Of a DNA stretch of 41,024 bases, positions 1 to 10,693 are shown piece after piece. The notes under the pieces are model-generated. The model was not told the DNA's origin. It ran no database searches and saw nothing but the letters and a program-made list of their open reading frames with translations. This DNA is from Phoronis australis. Lineage: Eukaryota; Phoronida; Phoronidae. The stretch lies in NCBI GenBank assembly GCA_002633005.1, contig NMRA01000725.1, positions 126,001 through 167,024 on the forward strand. The letters run 5' to 3'. The translations under genes and the position numbers were made by a program. How positions within the stretch are numbered: the first letter of the stretch is position 1; each line of letters begins with the position of its first letter.

Positions 1-247
1 TTCAAAGAGAAGAAATAATTATCAAAATTGTTGGCCATCCTATCTCTACCAATTCTGATTATCTTGTTTATAAATACAAAATCCGTGGGGCACAAAATCT
101 TATTCCACTTTCAATTATAAACTCCAATTTATGAATTCACTGGAAATTTACAATGGCCAGACTATTACACTGCATACATCTGATCTAATAAAATCTACAA
201 ATACAAATAGGATATCCCTGAACAGAAAACAAGAAAAGCATTCTTAC
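1..247. other. Intron of vitellogenin-like gene (left window edge)
   Basis: AT-rich sequence following the exon 5 donor. I see no further exon or repeat in it. Confidence 0.6.
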
Positions 248-446
248 TCTGGTTAGTGGAGACACCACTCCTGTACGTGTTGTACTTGAGTGTCTGTTTA
301 ACCGTTGTGGTAGCGCCGCTCTTGCCGTAGCTGAAGGGACGGAAAGTGTGAACCTCCTTGCAGCTGGACTGGATGAGACGACCATCAGTGTGGAAGCTCT
401 GGTCACAGTTGTGAGAACTCTTCATCAATGGCATAGACTGGATGGT
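248..446 (-). CDS. Vitellogenin-like exon 5
   Basis: This 199-nt exon has the acceptor TTCTTCTTCAG and the donor CCAGA|GTAAGA, which leaves phase 1. It reads TIQSMPLMKSSHNCDQSFHT, then DGRLIQSSCKEVHTFRPFSY and GKSGATTTVKQTLKYNTYRS. C-x-Q-x-x-x-T-D-G followed by C-x-E-x-H-x-F-R-P-F-S is a conserved vitellogenin run containing a disulfide pair. The next exon is not seen in bases 1-247. Confidence 0.88.
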
Positions 447-3400
447 CTGAAGAAGAATTGTATTATAGCTGCTGAGGTGTTGCAGCGTTTCGCCATATTG
501 GATATTATACGTGTGTTAACTGCATGAATAATTTTTGTTTGTGCATCTTCGTACCACCTTCCCTATCAATGCCTTTTGTACATGTATATTGACGGTCACG
601 TGGCAACCACGAGGCAAATCTAGGATGAAGTGTCAGTTAAAAAATCAAATTATTTTACAATCAGTCCACTTGTTTCATTTTGCTGGAGATCCTCGAAAAG
701 CTAGAGGAGTAGTGTCATGATGTGTTAACATAACATTTGCTAAAGTTACCGATGGAACTCTGTATGGCATAGCATGAAATGATGTTTGTTTGCCATGGCG
801 GTCAGTGCATCCGAGGATCTTCTTGGCCTTAGAGATCTTGATCTGTCCCCAGGAATTGCTAAGGACGTTGTAGTTAACCTCACAGTTGCCTGCTACATCA
901 GTCTAAACAAGAAAGTTATTTCGTGCTCAAAATAACACCATGTCATTTTCAACCATAAAGACAGAAACTTTAAATTAAAAATAACGAAATAGTACAGTTG
1001 CAGTAAGCAAATGAAATACTTCAGAAAAGTTCAAGCCTTAATCAATTTTAATACTCACAGACAGATTGCATGCACACATGCAGTGAACTGTTCAATACAA
1101 AACGCAGTGAACAAACCTCTGTGGTAGTTTTATCTTCGGTTAACTTGTCCATGGTGTTCTGTAAGGCTGACAGCACTCCACGTTTAATGTTAAGTGCTCG
1201 CCAGTCTTCGGTTCCTGTGTGACACAATTCGGCAACCTTTCCATCTTGGAAGGCAAAGCGAAGAGTCTCGGTCTCCAAAAGGTGGCGCATTTCAGCGCTG
1301 CCAGGGGAAGCGAGTCTATTCTCTGGGTTCGCGGGGTCCACCTCTTCCAGGCGAACATTGCGAAGCTAATAAGAAATAAGAGGTAAAATGCCTGTTATAT
1401 GGTATCCAATATATATTTAACTGTTACACATCGAGTTTAACACATTTTACAGGTCTGTACCGTCGTGTAAAGTTCATGTAATGTCTAGGTGTAATGTCTG
1501 TCGCAGCCATGACAAGTCAACTTGTACAGCTTTGTCTCAAGCAATAACAAGCTGTTGATTCTTTGAAAGCCCAGAAGTCACACCTATTTTGACAAATCAA
1601 TACAAATTTCGAGACTAATTTCGTTACACCGAGTGGTCTAACTCAAAAGTTGGTTGTGTAACGTAAAGCGGATTCAGTATAGCCGTTTTAAGGTCCTGTG
1701 TCACTACGCCACGCCCCTGTACCAAAGATTTTCCAGAAGAGAGTATAATTTACTTGCTTTAACACGTAGATGGCATAGCATTTGGCATTTCGGCAGATCC
1801 AAACAAAAAGGCTAGTTCGGAGGAGCATCTTATTAGTGTTCAGCGTCTCTTTGCACAGAAATCTGAGTTCAAACTATTTCTTTTGAGAACGTGAGTCGTC
1901 GAAATGAAAAGTTATTTTTAACAGTAAGCAATTTTATAGCAGGTTTGAAAAACGTGCTGAAGAATAAGTTCCGCCGTGTAACCCTTATCGACTTTCAACC
2001 TACCTTCAATGCAAGCTCGCACTTGCTCAGCACTTCAATGTCCACTGTCGCTTTTATGTGCGGACCAGAGACTTCTTCCGAGGCGCCAGTCAAAGCGGTA
2101 ATGAAGCTGGAGTCGTAAAAGAACTCATATGTCCTGCCGGATATGTAATTGAACTTGCTCGACTCTGTAAGCAAGGCAAAGAGAGTAGCCTACCCCTATG
2201 CGAGAAAAAGTCTCACTTGTAACCTCGGTCTAGTAAGCTAAGCTCGCTTTTGTACAACGCAAGGAAATATGAATTGTCATTTATTTTAATTAAGATATCA
2301 AAATTTCGAAGACAATTTTCATAGGCCTCTACACATCTTTAAAGCTATGATGTTACATGTATATATTGGAACATTCTGCATCGTCAACCTTCAGTGTCAA
2401 GATGTAGTATCAAAATTTCTGTTATCTATAACCTGAATAGTCGTTGCACACTACATCTAGAGGTCCCTAGAACATCCATATCGGATAAACACTGATAGAA
2501 TGCACTATACTGTAGCAAGGTATGTAGTTCAGGGGCGAAGAAAAGTACGTGGTTGACTAAATAATATACAAACACCATTCAAGATCTTTACATTTAAGAA
2601 GTCTATTTATGTTAACGACAAAACATTGAAAGGACTCTACATGTATTTTCCAATCTGATTTCAGTACGCAGCGTTGACATTTCTGATTCGCCAAGCATTT
2701 GACACAAATCTTGATTTGTTCAAGTCTTAATATAGTGACATCCGCATCATTTATCATCAGTTTGTTATCAACAAAGATTTTTAAGGGCCTGCTATAAATT
2801 TTGAAGCCCAGATGTATGTAGTTATCGCCAAGGCTCTAAGCGACATTAGAAATATACGAACTCCGACTGTCAACTTTCCTTTACGTAGGATGCCATGATC
2901 CCGGACAAGGGTTCACTGAGATCCTAATTAGATCTTAATTGTTACAATTAAAGCGGCTTTCGGTCTACGTGTTGAATTATTTTGTACTTACCAGGGCACA
3001 CTTGTGAGCATTTGCGTTTGTTTGCTTCTAAGCTAACTTTATTTAACGAGCCTGGAACAGATACACAAACAAACCATTCAGCGGAAGTTGTGATGGCAGC
3101 AGGGTGCAACATATTCGGGTACAAATTCTTAGGTAGAGATAGTCAAGAAAAAATGGACGAGAGTTATTTCGCCAAAATATTCAGCTCGTGCATTCAAACC
3201 GAAAGTCTAAAGATTGTATACATCGATTAAGGTGCTCAATTGACATTATCGACTGGAAAAGGGGTTTGTTTTCTGAGAACAATCTGAATACGGAATAGAA
3301 CTCCCAATCTCAACAGCAGGACTGCAATTCAATTCTTTGCTAGAGCCAGACCCTAGTGAAGTTTACCTGGTAAAGTAACCGGCATTGATTTCAACGAGTG

Positions 3401-4821
3401 GCTGGCAGACAACGACGAAAATTGGTGATTTGTAATGAAATCCCCTAACATCAGATTTTGCTGTTTTGTTGCTTTGGTCAAAACCAGTAACTTCAAGAAG
3501 CCAATCTCATCCAAAAATAATCTCAAAAACTACATTTTTCTTCCTTAAATTCTATTGTGTCTCTTTAAAGGCCTACTATGTTGCCAAAATGACTATTGTA
3601 ATATTTAAAATATATGTTTTAATGGAAACACCACCATACCCCAGTCGTTAGTTAAGTAGGTCCATTTCTACACAGCAGTCCCATCACGAACCCCATTTAG
3701 CGCCAAAACTGAAACGAGGCTCCCACCAGTCAAAGCTTATGACATCATCGACACAACGAAATTTCGTTTTCACCGCGTCTCTATCGTAACACGAAGCGTC
3801 GAACTTCCCACTCCAGATCTTGTAGCCAGCTAGCTATCGTCAAAATACAGCTAGGTACCACTTAGCCTTGGTGCAATGCTGTATACTAACTATAAAGATT
3901 TACGCAGATGTGGGTCAAAAATGGCAAATAAAATCTAAAACAAAATTAGTGTTATTAAAAACTTGATTAATTCTTGAGTAAACTACATTTTTTACCGGTG
4001 TTGGAAAAAGTGGCGTTCTACCGTTATTTTGCTGCTAAATTTGTGGTGCGATCTTTTGGGTCATCTTTCGGCGACATGAAATTTTTTGTTACCTATTGGC
4101 CAGTTTCTTTTTTCCCCGATTCTCCATTCACGAAATTGTTCTTCTTCCATGTGTCACAACAAATTATCGGAACTGCTTTCATTTCATTTCGTTTCAATTT
4201 TTTTAGTATTCTAATGCCATTAAACAGAAATTCAGAATAATTTTTGCTTTTCCGAAGCTGTCATCATCTCAAGAGAGATGTCGCATAATTTTAGGAAATG
4301 GCGCATGCGCGTGTCACGAGCATACTGTTTTCAAAACGACAACAGACTTTTCACTGTTACAAAAGTCGGAGAATTATGCAACAAAATGACGTTTATTGGA
4401 TTGTTTTTCACGTAAACGGCTGCAACGGGCAAGGTGAGTGTCGGTTGACTCCCAGATTTTGCATGTACCCCGGCAGGTCGTTAGCTCTAGATGTTTATAT
4501 AAGTTTCACGACCAGGTGGCGAGCAGGACTACCTGGACTGTGTAAAATTTCGGGGCCTAACGCAGCTCAACACACAGATACTAGCCGCATTTTGACTATG
4601 ATAGTCTTCATACAGCTAGCTGGCTGGCTAGGTACAGTGTACTACAGCGAACGGATTTGAGCTCTTTCAACAGAATTGTACAAATCTACCAATGCGATGT
4701 GAATGTGATCCAGAAATGTAAAAAATAAAAAGTGGAAAAATCTTACCTTGCATGAAATTAAGTTCATACCTGCATGCGCTCCGGTCAAAATGGCTACGAA
4801 CACCAATGTTTTCCACTCCAT
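248..4821 (-). CDS. Vitellogenin-like large lipid transfer protein, N-terminal part (gene continues past base 1)
   Basis: Five coding exons join in phase: 4770-4821, 2004-2164, 1117-1365, 750-902 and 248-446, giving 814 nt and about 271 residues; the rest lies left of the window. The product opens with a signal peptide (MEWKTLVFVAILTGAHA, cleavage likely after AHA). It continues with the beta-barrel half of the Vitellogenin_N/LPD_N module: YISGRTYEFFYDS, then FQDGKVAELC and the hallmark LNIKRGVLSALQNTM, then the paired-cysteine segment containing CDQSFHTDG and FRPFSYGKSG. Members of this family (vitellogenin, apolipophorin, apoB, MTP) bind lipid in the secretory pathway and are exported; vitellogenins load oocytes with yolk. 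Every exon is bounded by GT/AG. I call it vitellogenin-like rather than apolipophorin from the general look of the motifs; the C-terminal half (vWD, DUF1943) needed to decide is outside the window. The sacsin-like gene lies upstream on the same strand with no sign of co-transcription. Confidence 0.9.
750..902 (-). CDS. Vitellogenin-like exon 4
   Basis: This 153-nt exon is in phase 0 at both ends, with the acceptor TTGTTTAG and the donor CCATCG|GTAACT. It encodes TDVAGNCEVNYNVLSNSWGQ, then IKISKAKKILGCTDRHGKQT and SFHAMPYRVPS. The E-x-D-V-x-G-x-C start and the second cysteine in the CTDR context match the disulfide-bonded segment after the LNIKRG motif in vitellogenins. The donor is the least certain boundary here, chosen for phase and sequence. 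Confidence 0.8.
1117..1365 (-). CDS. Vitellogenin-like exon 3 (LPD_N core)
   Basis: This 249-nt exon starts and ends in phase 0, with the acceptor CTTATTAG and the donor GAG|GTTTGT. It reads LRNVRLEEVDPANPENRLAS, then FAFQDGKVAELCHTGTEDW and RALNIKRGVLSALQNTMDKL. The segment F-x-F-x-D-G-K-V-x-E followed by W-x-L-N-I-K-R-G-x-L-S is the most recognisable signature of vitellogenins and related lipid carriers. Confidence 0.92.
1366..2003. other. Intron 2 of vitellogenin-like gene
   Basis: 638 bp without recognisable repeats or additional exons. Confidence 0.7.
2004..2164 (-). CDS. Vitellogenin-like exon 2 (start of LPD_N)
   Basis: This 161-nt exon is bounded by the acceptor CTTACAG and the donor AAG|GTAGGT. 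It encodes 53 residues from SSKFNYISGRTYEFFYDSSF through DIEVLSKCELALK. This is the first strands of the vitellogenin N-terminal beta-barrel, where the motif Y-x-Y/F-x-Y-x-S/T and the alternating hydrophobic pattern are characteristic. A plus-strand reading frame over the same bases is only a shadow. Confidence 0.88.
2165..4769. other. Intron 1 of vitellogenin-like gene (2.6 kb)
   Basis: The intron separates the signal-peptide exon from the rest. It is mostly AT-rich and featureless. Around 3820-3900 there is a short divergent match to the dispersed unit seen at 30484-30834 and 32473-32845: CTTGGTGCAATGCTGTATAC in direct orientation and an inverted stretch just before it. A looser match lies near 4580-4640. 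Open frames on the plus strand here have no recognisable domain. Confidence 0.6.
4770..4821 (-). CDS. Vitellogenin-like exon 1: signal peptide
   Basis: The ATG at 4821 begins 17 codons of a typical secretory signal: a short charged start, a hydrophobic core LVFVAIL and a small-residue AHA cleavage site. The exon ends one base into a codon at GCAG|GTATGA. That single G plus AG from the next exon makes Glu, giving AHA-ESSKFNYISG. A second possible donor lies just downstream (TGCAAG|GTAAGA), but using it would not keep the frame into the next exon. The base at -3 is G, a fair start context. Confidence 0.85.
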
Positions 4822-4891
4822 GTCATGGGCCCGAAAAATGAACTTCTCTTCTGAACTTCTTTGGGTGCAAGGCTGAGATCAAATACCACGA

Positions 4892-4906
4892 CAAAGTTCA
4901 AGGTCT
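4892..4906 (+). promoter_or_regulatory. HNF4-like direct-repeat site upstream of the vitellogenin-like start
   Basis: CAAAGTTCAAGGTCT lies 71-85 bp upstream of the ATG. CAAAGTTCA is close to the HNF4-preferred half CAAAGTCCA, and the following AGGTCT is near the nuclear-receptor half-site AGGTCA. HNF4 controls apoB and MTP in vertebrates. The match is by eye only, and function is inferred from position. Confidence 0.35.
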
Positions 4907-5681
4907 AAGTTTACTGGATTCTTAACCATGTTGATCTCGACGTAAATTGCGATATCTTTGCTGTACATAAAAACAGATAGCGAATTAACCCAATAGTTTG
5001 CATGGTAGTCGGTGTTGTCTCCTTGAATCTGTTCAAGGGAGTCAGTAGCCTGTAGGTGAATTGGATTCCGAAAGGGTTCAACTGGAGCTCTTTAGCCAGA
5101 GCGTTTTTGAGACATAACTATAACATAACTATAACACAACAGAAAATCTAAAAAATTCACTTCCATTAGATATAGAATTTTTTCTAAAGGGCTTTTAGTA
5201 GTCAAAATTCGGTCTGCGACGCCGACGGCTTATTGTGATTTGACCCTACGCACAAAAAATACTTATCGATGTAAAGAGAACTCTTCGCAAAGTTGATTTT
5301 TGTAAAGTTGAAGAGGCTTTGGCACCTTTCATTTAGTTACACAAGAGGTATTTCTCCTGGCAAAGTATTATTTAGTAATATTTTTCATAAGGGTTGTCAT
5401 GGTAAAGAATTGTAATTTTTAATATGCTCCGGGTAAGACTTACCACCAAAATAATTATGTGATTTTCTAAAAACTGGTGAACTTTCATTATATAGTAGGT
5501 TTCGTCACACCTATCGTATTAGTCATACCCAAACCACCAAACATTATTACGTCGGGTACATGGTGGCTTAAATTACCAACTGTGTGTGCTAAAGTGACAG
5601 GAATTTGCGCGAAAAACATAAGGAATGTCAAATGTGGAGTTCGTTCTACTTGTTGTTGTGTCTATTCGTACAATGCTTTAT
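4907..5681. other. Intergenic, upstream of vitellogenin-like gene
   Basis: No exon, repeat or clear TATA box seen. Confidence 0.5.
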
Positions 5682-5762
5682 ACCACAATATTAGCCTCGA
5701 GTGGCAGATACAACCGCGTAATAACCCATAAAGTTATCTCACTAGTGAGATAACATTTTGGC

Positions 5763-5836
5763 GGGAAACCGAGGCCGGATTCAAACCCGGGCCTCAAGAG
5801 TTTCGAGTCGCCGTCTTTACCACTACACCTCTCAGC
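5763..5836 (-). repeat. tRNA-derived SINE-like head (copy 1)
   Basis: On the minus strand it begins GCTGAGAGGTGTAGTGGTAA, an A-box-like D-arm, and ends with GGGTTTGAATCCGG, a good B-box/T-arm. The spacing is that of a tRNA. The acceptor ends do not pair well, so it is a tRNA-derived pol III promoter rather than a working tRNA gene. Copies lie at about 35591-35664 and 36219-36294. Confidence 0.7.
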
Positions 5837-6385
5837 GACTGACGTCATCGAACGTGAAAATAGAATACTTAAATGAGCATGCGCAACAATCGCATGTTCA
5901 GCAAAGAGCATTGCACCGACATTTATACGCTATGAAAAATAAGACGCATAATTTCCATAAAAACGATATTATAATTCAGTGAAATTTTTCTCTCGTGTTC
6001 TCTCACTTGTAAATCACTGTTTTCCAATTTGAATGCGGGTATCGTGTCGTCGGGATCCTTTGACTTGAGCATTATAGTCAGTTACTAGTGGTAACTTACT
6101 TTAGCAGACGATATTTTCCCGGTCGAAGCTTAGCGTGATAAAATGTGTAGTAAGCTATAATAGTTGCTAAACCTTAATTTATGTATTCACTTTATTTCTA
6201 TTTTGTTTAAATTTTCAAATGGTTTTGAGTATAAGCAGTATTTGACAAAAATAGCTCTGCTCTTCTTAAAAGGTCACGACCCCCGACCCCGGGCCTCTGA
6301 CATAGAAAGTAGTTACAAAGCCGCGGCGAGTCGAGAAAGGTAGATCGATTCATTGCAATGTTTCTCGTTCAGTATGTGGTATAAA

Positions 6386-6504
6386 TAGATTATTACATGT
6401 TCTCAGTCGTTATCCCCCTTATCTAGAGCCCTCGGGCGATAATTCTCCAAAATCCACTCGGGCTCTAGATAACGGGGATAACGACTTCGCCATGTAATAA
6501 TCTA
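6386..6504. repeat. Hairpin / fold-back end of composite repeat, copy 1
   Basis: TAGATTATTACATG at 6386-6399 is the exact inverse of 6491-6504. Inside, CGTTATCCCCCTTATCTAGA pairs with the TCTAGATAACGGGGATAACG arm. Compared with the copy at 38489-38650, about 43 bp around the loop is missing. Confidence 0.75.
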
Positions 6505-6513
6505 CATTTATGC

Positions 6514-8229
6514 CACTAAGAATTTAATCTCAAAAAGTGTTATTTATAATAATTCAGACCAACATCAATGTAATTGTGATCATACTGCTCCTATGCAACT
6601 TGACAGTACTCTCTTGGATTACTTTCCGTTAAGTCTTTTAAATATTTTGCAATATGATTTCAGACACGTTTTGCGTACAAGCACATTTTTAGTTTCCGCA
6701 TGTTCATGGTTAGATAGTTTTAAACTTTTAAGAAGTGACAATCAATAATGTTTTGAACCGCGGATGAACTTATATAGTTCCCCAATTTCATCAAAATTTG
6801 GCGGCTATTGGGTAGACTGGGCATTTTCAGATTTTAAGGCCACGTCTGTGAATAGCATTTGTTTGACTGACACCCGTTTAGTTATATTATATGTTGCGTT
6901 AATTACAATTAGCATTCATAATATCAAATATTTTTTCTCAGCGCTGTATGAAAACATATAAACATTTTTGTGTATCAGGTTTTGCTTGTCATACAAACCA
7001 GTGGTTTGGATGTTCATCCTCTGTAGGACAAGACAGTGCTCGCAATGTACAACGAAGCCAATTAATACTGTTGAAGATGTTTATTGATGGTTCATTACCA
7101 TACTGCATGAATTTCATTTAACAGGTCCATCAGAGAACGGTAATTTTTGTAGTCGGCATTGTGCCTCAGTGTAGTACCGGTGAACAGTCTGTAGCCTACA
7201 TATCACATTTTTGGTTGTTTTAACAATATTTTATTAATTAAGCTGGTCTCCAACGCTTAAAACGCTGGAGTTACACCAAGGAGTGTAGTATTATAGTAGG
7301 TCCTATTCCGCCATCTTGCCATTCGCCGCAATGGTTAGGATGCACAGAACAGTTCTCACAGGGTTTTGCCTATCAGAACACACGTCTATGGACTCTTCAC
7401 CCTTTCTTCACTCTGTCAAAAACTATATGCAAATAAAGATAAGTTTTGAGCCATTTCACATCACAAGCCCTACACATGAGCACAGAAATTTTATCCTTTC
7501 TTGTAATTTTGACCCTTTCACTCCCACTGAAAACCAAGCTAGACTAAGAAAAATAGGGGCAAAAATATGCAAAATCGGCACTTTTCACCCCAAAACCACC
7601 ACTTCCCTGCCAATACTCGACTAAAGCTAACATTAGATTCCGAAAGCAAATTTCCAACCAATTCCAGAAATGTGGTCCAATAGTACGGTCAACCAACTAG
7701 TTTTTTGCAAATCTGGCTTGTTTGAGGGCTAACTGAAATCGCGGCAAATTTCTCAGTTGCTACACAACAAAGCACAAATGCAACAGGGGTCACCATCTTG
7801 AAGAAGAGTGCAGCTACAACCGAGCAAGTGGCCTTTTTTATTCTCAGCATGTTCACAAACATAAACAAACCACATTCACTGAGTCTACATGCAATGCCTA
7901 CCTACAAAATGCCTCCAAACTTGGCCTACCCCAAAATTTAAATATTTTGGGAGTGCAAACTGGCCGCGGCCGCTGCCTAACTTTTCAATGCCACGTTAGC
8001 TGTCGAGAAACTAGCGGCGAATAAGCAAAACTAATTTAGCGGCGGTAGTCCGAATAAAGTGAACACTGATAAACTCATATTTTAATGACGTTTGACGTGC
8101 TATAAAATTATTATGTGATTAAAAATGGGTGAAATACCTATGCTTACGTTCACTTATAAACAAATGAGAACGAAAATGTGTAAGAGAAAAGCAAAATGTT
8201 TGCTTTCATTCTCTTGAAGCTCCCGTCAT
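6514..8229. other. Intergenic, nothing recognised
   Basis: AT-rich unique-looking DNA. A 102-codon plus-strand frame at 7316-7624 has no recognisable domain and no splice or codon evidence. I do not annotate it as a gene. Confidence 0.5.
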
Positions 8230-8500
8230 GGTTTTGTTTCATGTTTGAATTTTTAATAAGGCAAATTAACGTAACTTCCTAATTACATTTCATACCTCCA
8301 TGGACTACATAATTTCAGCGATTGCTCTTGGGGGTTAAGGGGGTGTTGATGCTCTCCCAGGGGGTGCATGGGAGGAGTGCAAAACCAAGGGGTTTGTCAC
8401 ATGGGTGTTCAGCGCCTCCCATCGCCCCAAATTTTGGTTGGTGGACCTCCCTGACCATTGACGATATGTGCTGAGTTGGTTTCGTGCACGCCCTTTTTCT
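8230..8500. repeat. Dispersed repeat, short copy
   Basis: This stretch starts with TTTTTAATAAGGCAA and runs through CCTAATTACATTT, CATGGAC and GATTGCTCTTGGG. It then becomes G-rich with CATGGGAGGAGTG and ends in CCTCCCATCG...TTTTGGTTG. The same blocks appear in the same order at 9448-9825, where the G-rich part is longer. Confidence 0.65.
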
Positions 8501-8955
8501 AATGACCAGTGTCCATGCCCCTGTGGTCATGTCAATACCATCCTGAGTATTTTCGAACTTTTCGTTGCAAGATGCTCCCAGCTCACTGCTCGTTTCATCT
8601 TCACCAACAATTTCGCATTTTGTCCCTAGTGAACGCGCCAGACTACTGGCAATGCAGACAATTGTTTTGTGCAGTGGGTGCTACACAAGTAAGAAGAAAA
8701 AAGCAAGACATTTCATCACTACCACAACATTTTAATCCATTCTGATGCAATCTCACATGTAATTTTAGAACATCCCATTATTTCTTAGGGACATGTCAGT
8801 ACAGGGTAAACTTCCCACTTTTCCCCTACAATAACCAATATTTGCAAGTCAGTTGTTAATCTACAGAATAGCTCACATTTTTAAAACGTATTAACATTGG
8901 GTAAATCATCACTCATAAAATATTATAAGAGGTACTGAAGAGCGATCAAAGTATT

Positions 8956-9025
8956 CACACAACTTCGCACACAACTTCGCACACAACTTCGCACACAACT
9001 TCGCACACAACTTCGCACACAACTT
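8956..9025. repeat. 12-bp minisatellite (CACACAACTTCG), about 5.8 copies
   Basis: Perfect or near-perfect tandem array. On the minus strand it reads through as a repeating Ala-Lys-Leu-Cys peptide because 12 is divisible by three. I treat that as a coincidence, not a gene. Confidence 0.9.
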
Positions 9026-9447
9026 GATATACTGCGTCATTTTATCTTCACTTGAGAATGAAACAAGTATGTTTCGAGATATCGTATGTCTTTTAATTAT
9101 GTCGCTAGGACAGTTACTGTATCTATGTTCAGTTGAGAGTAGAGTTTTGTTCCGTAAGTATGAACGCAACGGAATAAAGACTGTAAACAATGAAAAGTGT
9201 CGTGCATTTAACAAATTCTGTATAACTTGATATAAATGAACTGAAATGAGCCTGACCACGTGATCATATCTGTCACCCAGCCACAGCTGGGGCTTATGTT
9301 AGTCGCAATCACCGAAAACGTAAAAAACAAGGAGGAAAAAACAAACAAAACAAGAAAATATGACCAACCTTTCTCATTCTCTGTTAATTCACTAGTAAAC
9401 AACAACTCTTCGCCTAAGAAATACGTTATAAATACAGCTGGGGCTGG

Positions 9448-9825
9448 GCTGGTCTTGGTTCGTGTTTGAGTTTTTAATAAGGCAACGTACCTTTCCTAAT
9501 TACATTTGATACCTTCATGGACAACAAAATTTTAGTGATTGCTCTTTGGGAGCTGAGGGGGTAGTTGTCCCTAGGTGACAGCGGAAAAGGGGTACATGGG
9601 AGGAGTGAAAAACAGGTAAAAAAACACAAGAGGGCGCAAAATGGGTGTCACGAACCCTTCTCAGAGGGTTACATGTGAGGAGTACTAAACAGGTAAAACC
9701 ATGTGGGCGTCAAATAGGTTTTGACCTTCTCCTAGGGGAGTGCCAACCAAGTAAAACCAAGGGGTGTGCCACATGGGTGTTGAGCCCCTCCCATCGTCAC
9801 TGACAGATTTTGGTTGCTTAACAGG
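9448..9825. repeat. Dispersed repeat, long copy
   Basis: Same block order as 8230-8500, expanded by internally repeating units of the type GGGAGGAGTG-AAACAGGTAAAAC (three variants between 9595 and 9765). The units look like a degenerate minisatellite within the element. Confidence 0.65.
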
Positions 9826-10539
9826 GCTTGGAATGATCTGTGACAAAAAAGAGGATTTTTACAGCCCCAAATACACATTGCATTCTAAACAACCATACCT
9901 CAACATATCGAAAGTAAATATTATCATCACAAGATGACCTGTAATTGTGTCGTGGCGGCAATACGCACTCATTTTTAGCAGTACCTGACATCTATTTAAG
10001 CAACAACAATGAACGCAATTAGATGCAACAAAAGATAATTTTTTTAAATTAAAATAACAAAGGTGATGATGCAAAATTTGCAGTGGGAGTGACAGAAGAT
10101 TATTCTTGATTTGCTGCAGGGAAACATATAAAATTATTTTCAGTTCATATAATTATGATACAAAATTATAAAAAAATGAAAATTGATCCAGAGAAAAGCC
10201 TCAGTGAAATACATACACATTTAATTCCAACAAAAAATTAAATTCATCGCAAATGGAAAAAGTCAAGACGACAACCTGTGGCTCATACCCCAACTATTAG
10301 CATGGAAAAATGAAAGTCAAAAACAACATACTTTAAACTATAAAATATATCAATCACAATCCTAAGTTGGCCAAATTTTTCAGTTAATTGTTCATAAGCC
10401 ACGCTGGTGTAGAAGAAACTATGTGACATAAGAAATAACTACAAGGACATTCACAATAGGCTAGCAGAATTTGTAAACAATGGCTTTGACCAATCAGATT
10501 ATTCAGAACCTACTATTATTAAAATTTTTGGTCTATTTA
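9826..10539. other. Intergenic, nothing recognised
   Basis: AT-rich. No exon or repeat structure seen. Confidence 0.5.
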
Positions 10540-10693
10540 CACCGACTTCTTGTCTATTAACACTATCACGACGTTTCGGTCGGTCTATTCTCCGGCCATC
10601 GTCAGGTGTTAACACGTTCTTAGGCAGGATTTGAACCCACGACTTCTGAAACTACAAATAATTCGAGTCCTTAACCACTACACCACGGAGTCA
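10540..10693 (-). repeat. tRNA-derived SINE
   Basis: Read on the minus strand, GACTCCGTGGTGTAGTGGTT is an A-box-type head and GTGGGTTCAAATCCTGCC (10623-10640) is a near-consensus B-box. A body follows with CCTGACGATGGCCGGAG and CCGACCGAAACGTCG, the kind of self-complementary GACGA-GGCC/GGCC-GAAACGTC block found in many aquatic invertebrate repeats. A 5' tRNA-like head with a non-tRNA tail is the SINE layout. No clear target-site duplication seen. Confidence 0.75.

Larger units (their letters stand above)
5682..6513 (-). repeat. Composite repeat, copy 1: tRNA-like head plus hairpin end
   Basis: About 830 bp closely matching 35511-36205, with its second half also matching 37985-38656. From left to right it holds a 22-bp perfect palindrome (5733-5754, GTTATCTCAC mirrored), a tRNA-like stretch read on the minus strand (5763-5836), about 550 bp of unique AT-rich body and a hairpin (6386-6504). 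The minus-strand orientation refers to the tRNA-like promoter. I see no coding frame inside. It is best explained as a non-autonomous element, either a SINE fused to a fold-back element or a MITE carrying a SINE. Confidence 0.75.

Noticed and set aside
4298-4660. 120-codon plus-strand frame inside vitellogenin-like intron 1
   Set aside because: Overlaps loose matches to dispersed unit B and has no recognisable domain.
5763-5836. Functional tRNA gene on the minus strand
   Set aside because: A- and B-box are present, but the acceptor stem does not close and the same sequence recurs inside a repeat family, so it is SINE-derived.
7316-7624. 102-codon plus-strand frame
   Set aside because: No domain, no splice context, composition like the surrounding DNA.
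8909-9259. 116-codon minus-strand frame with repeating Ala-Lys-Leu-Cys
   Set aside because: The repeat peptide comes from a 12-bp minisatellite. Flanks have no domain, and a second frame overlaps on the other strand.
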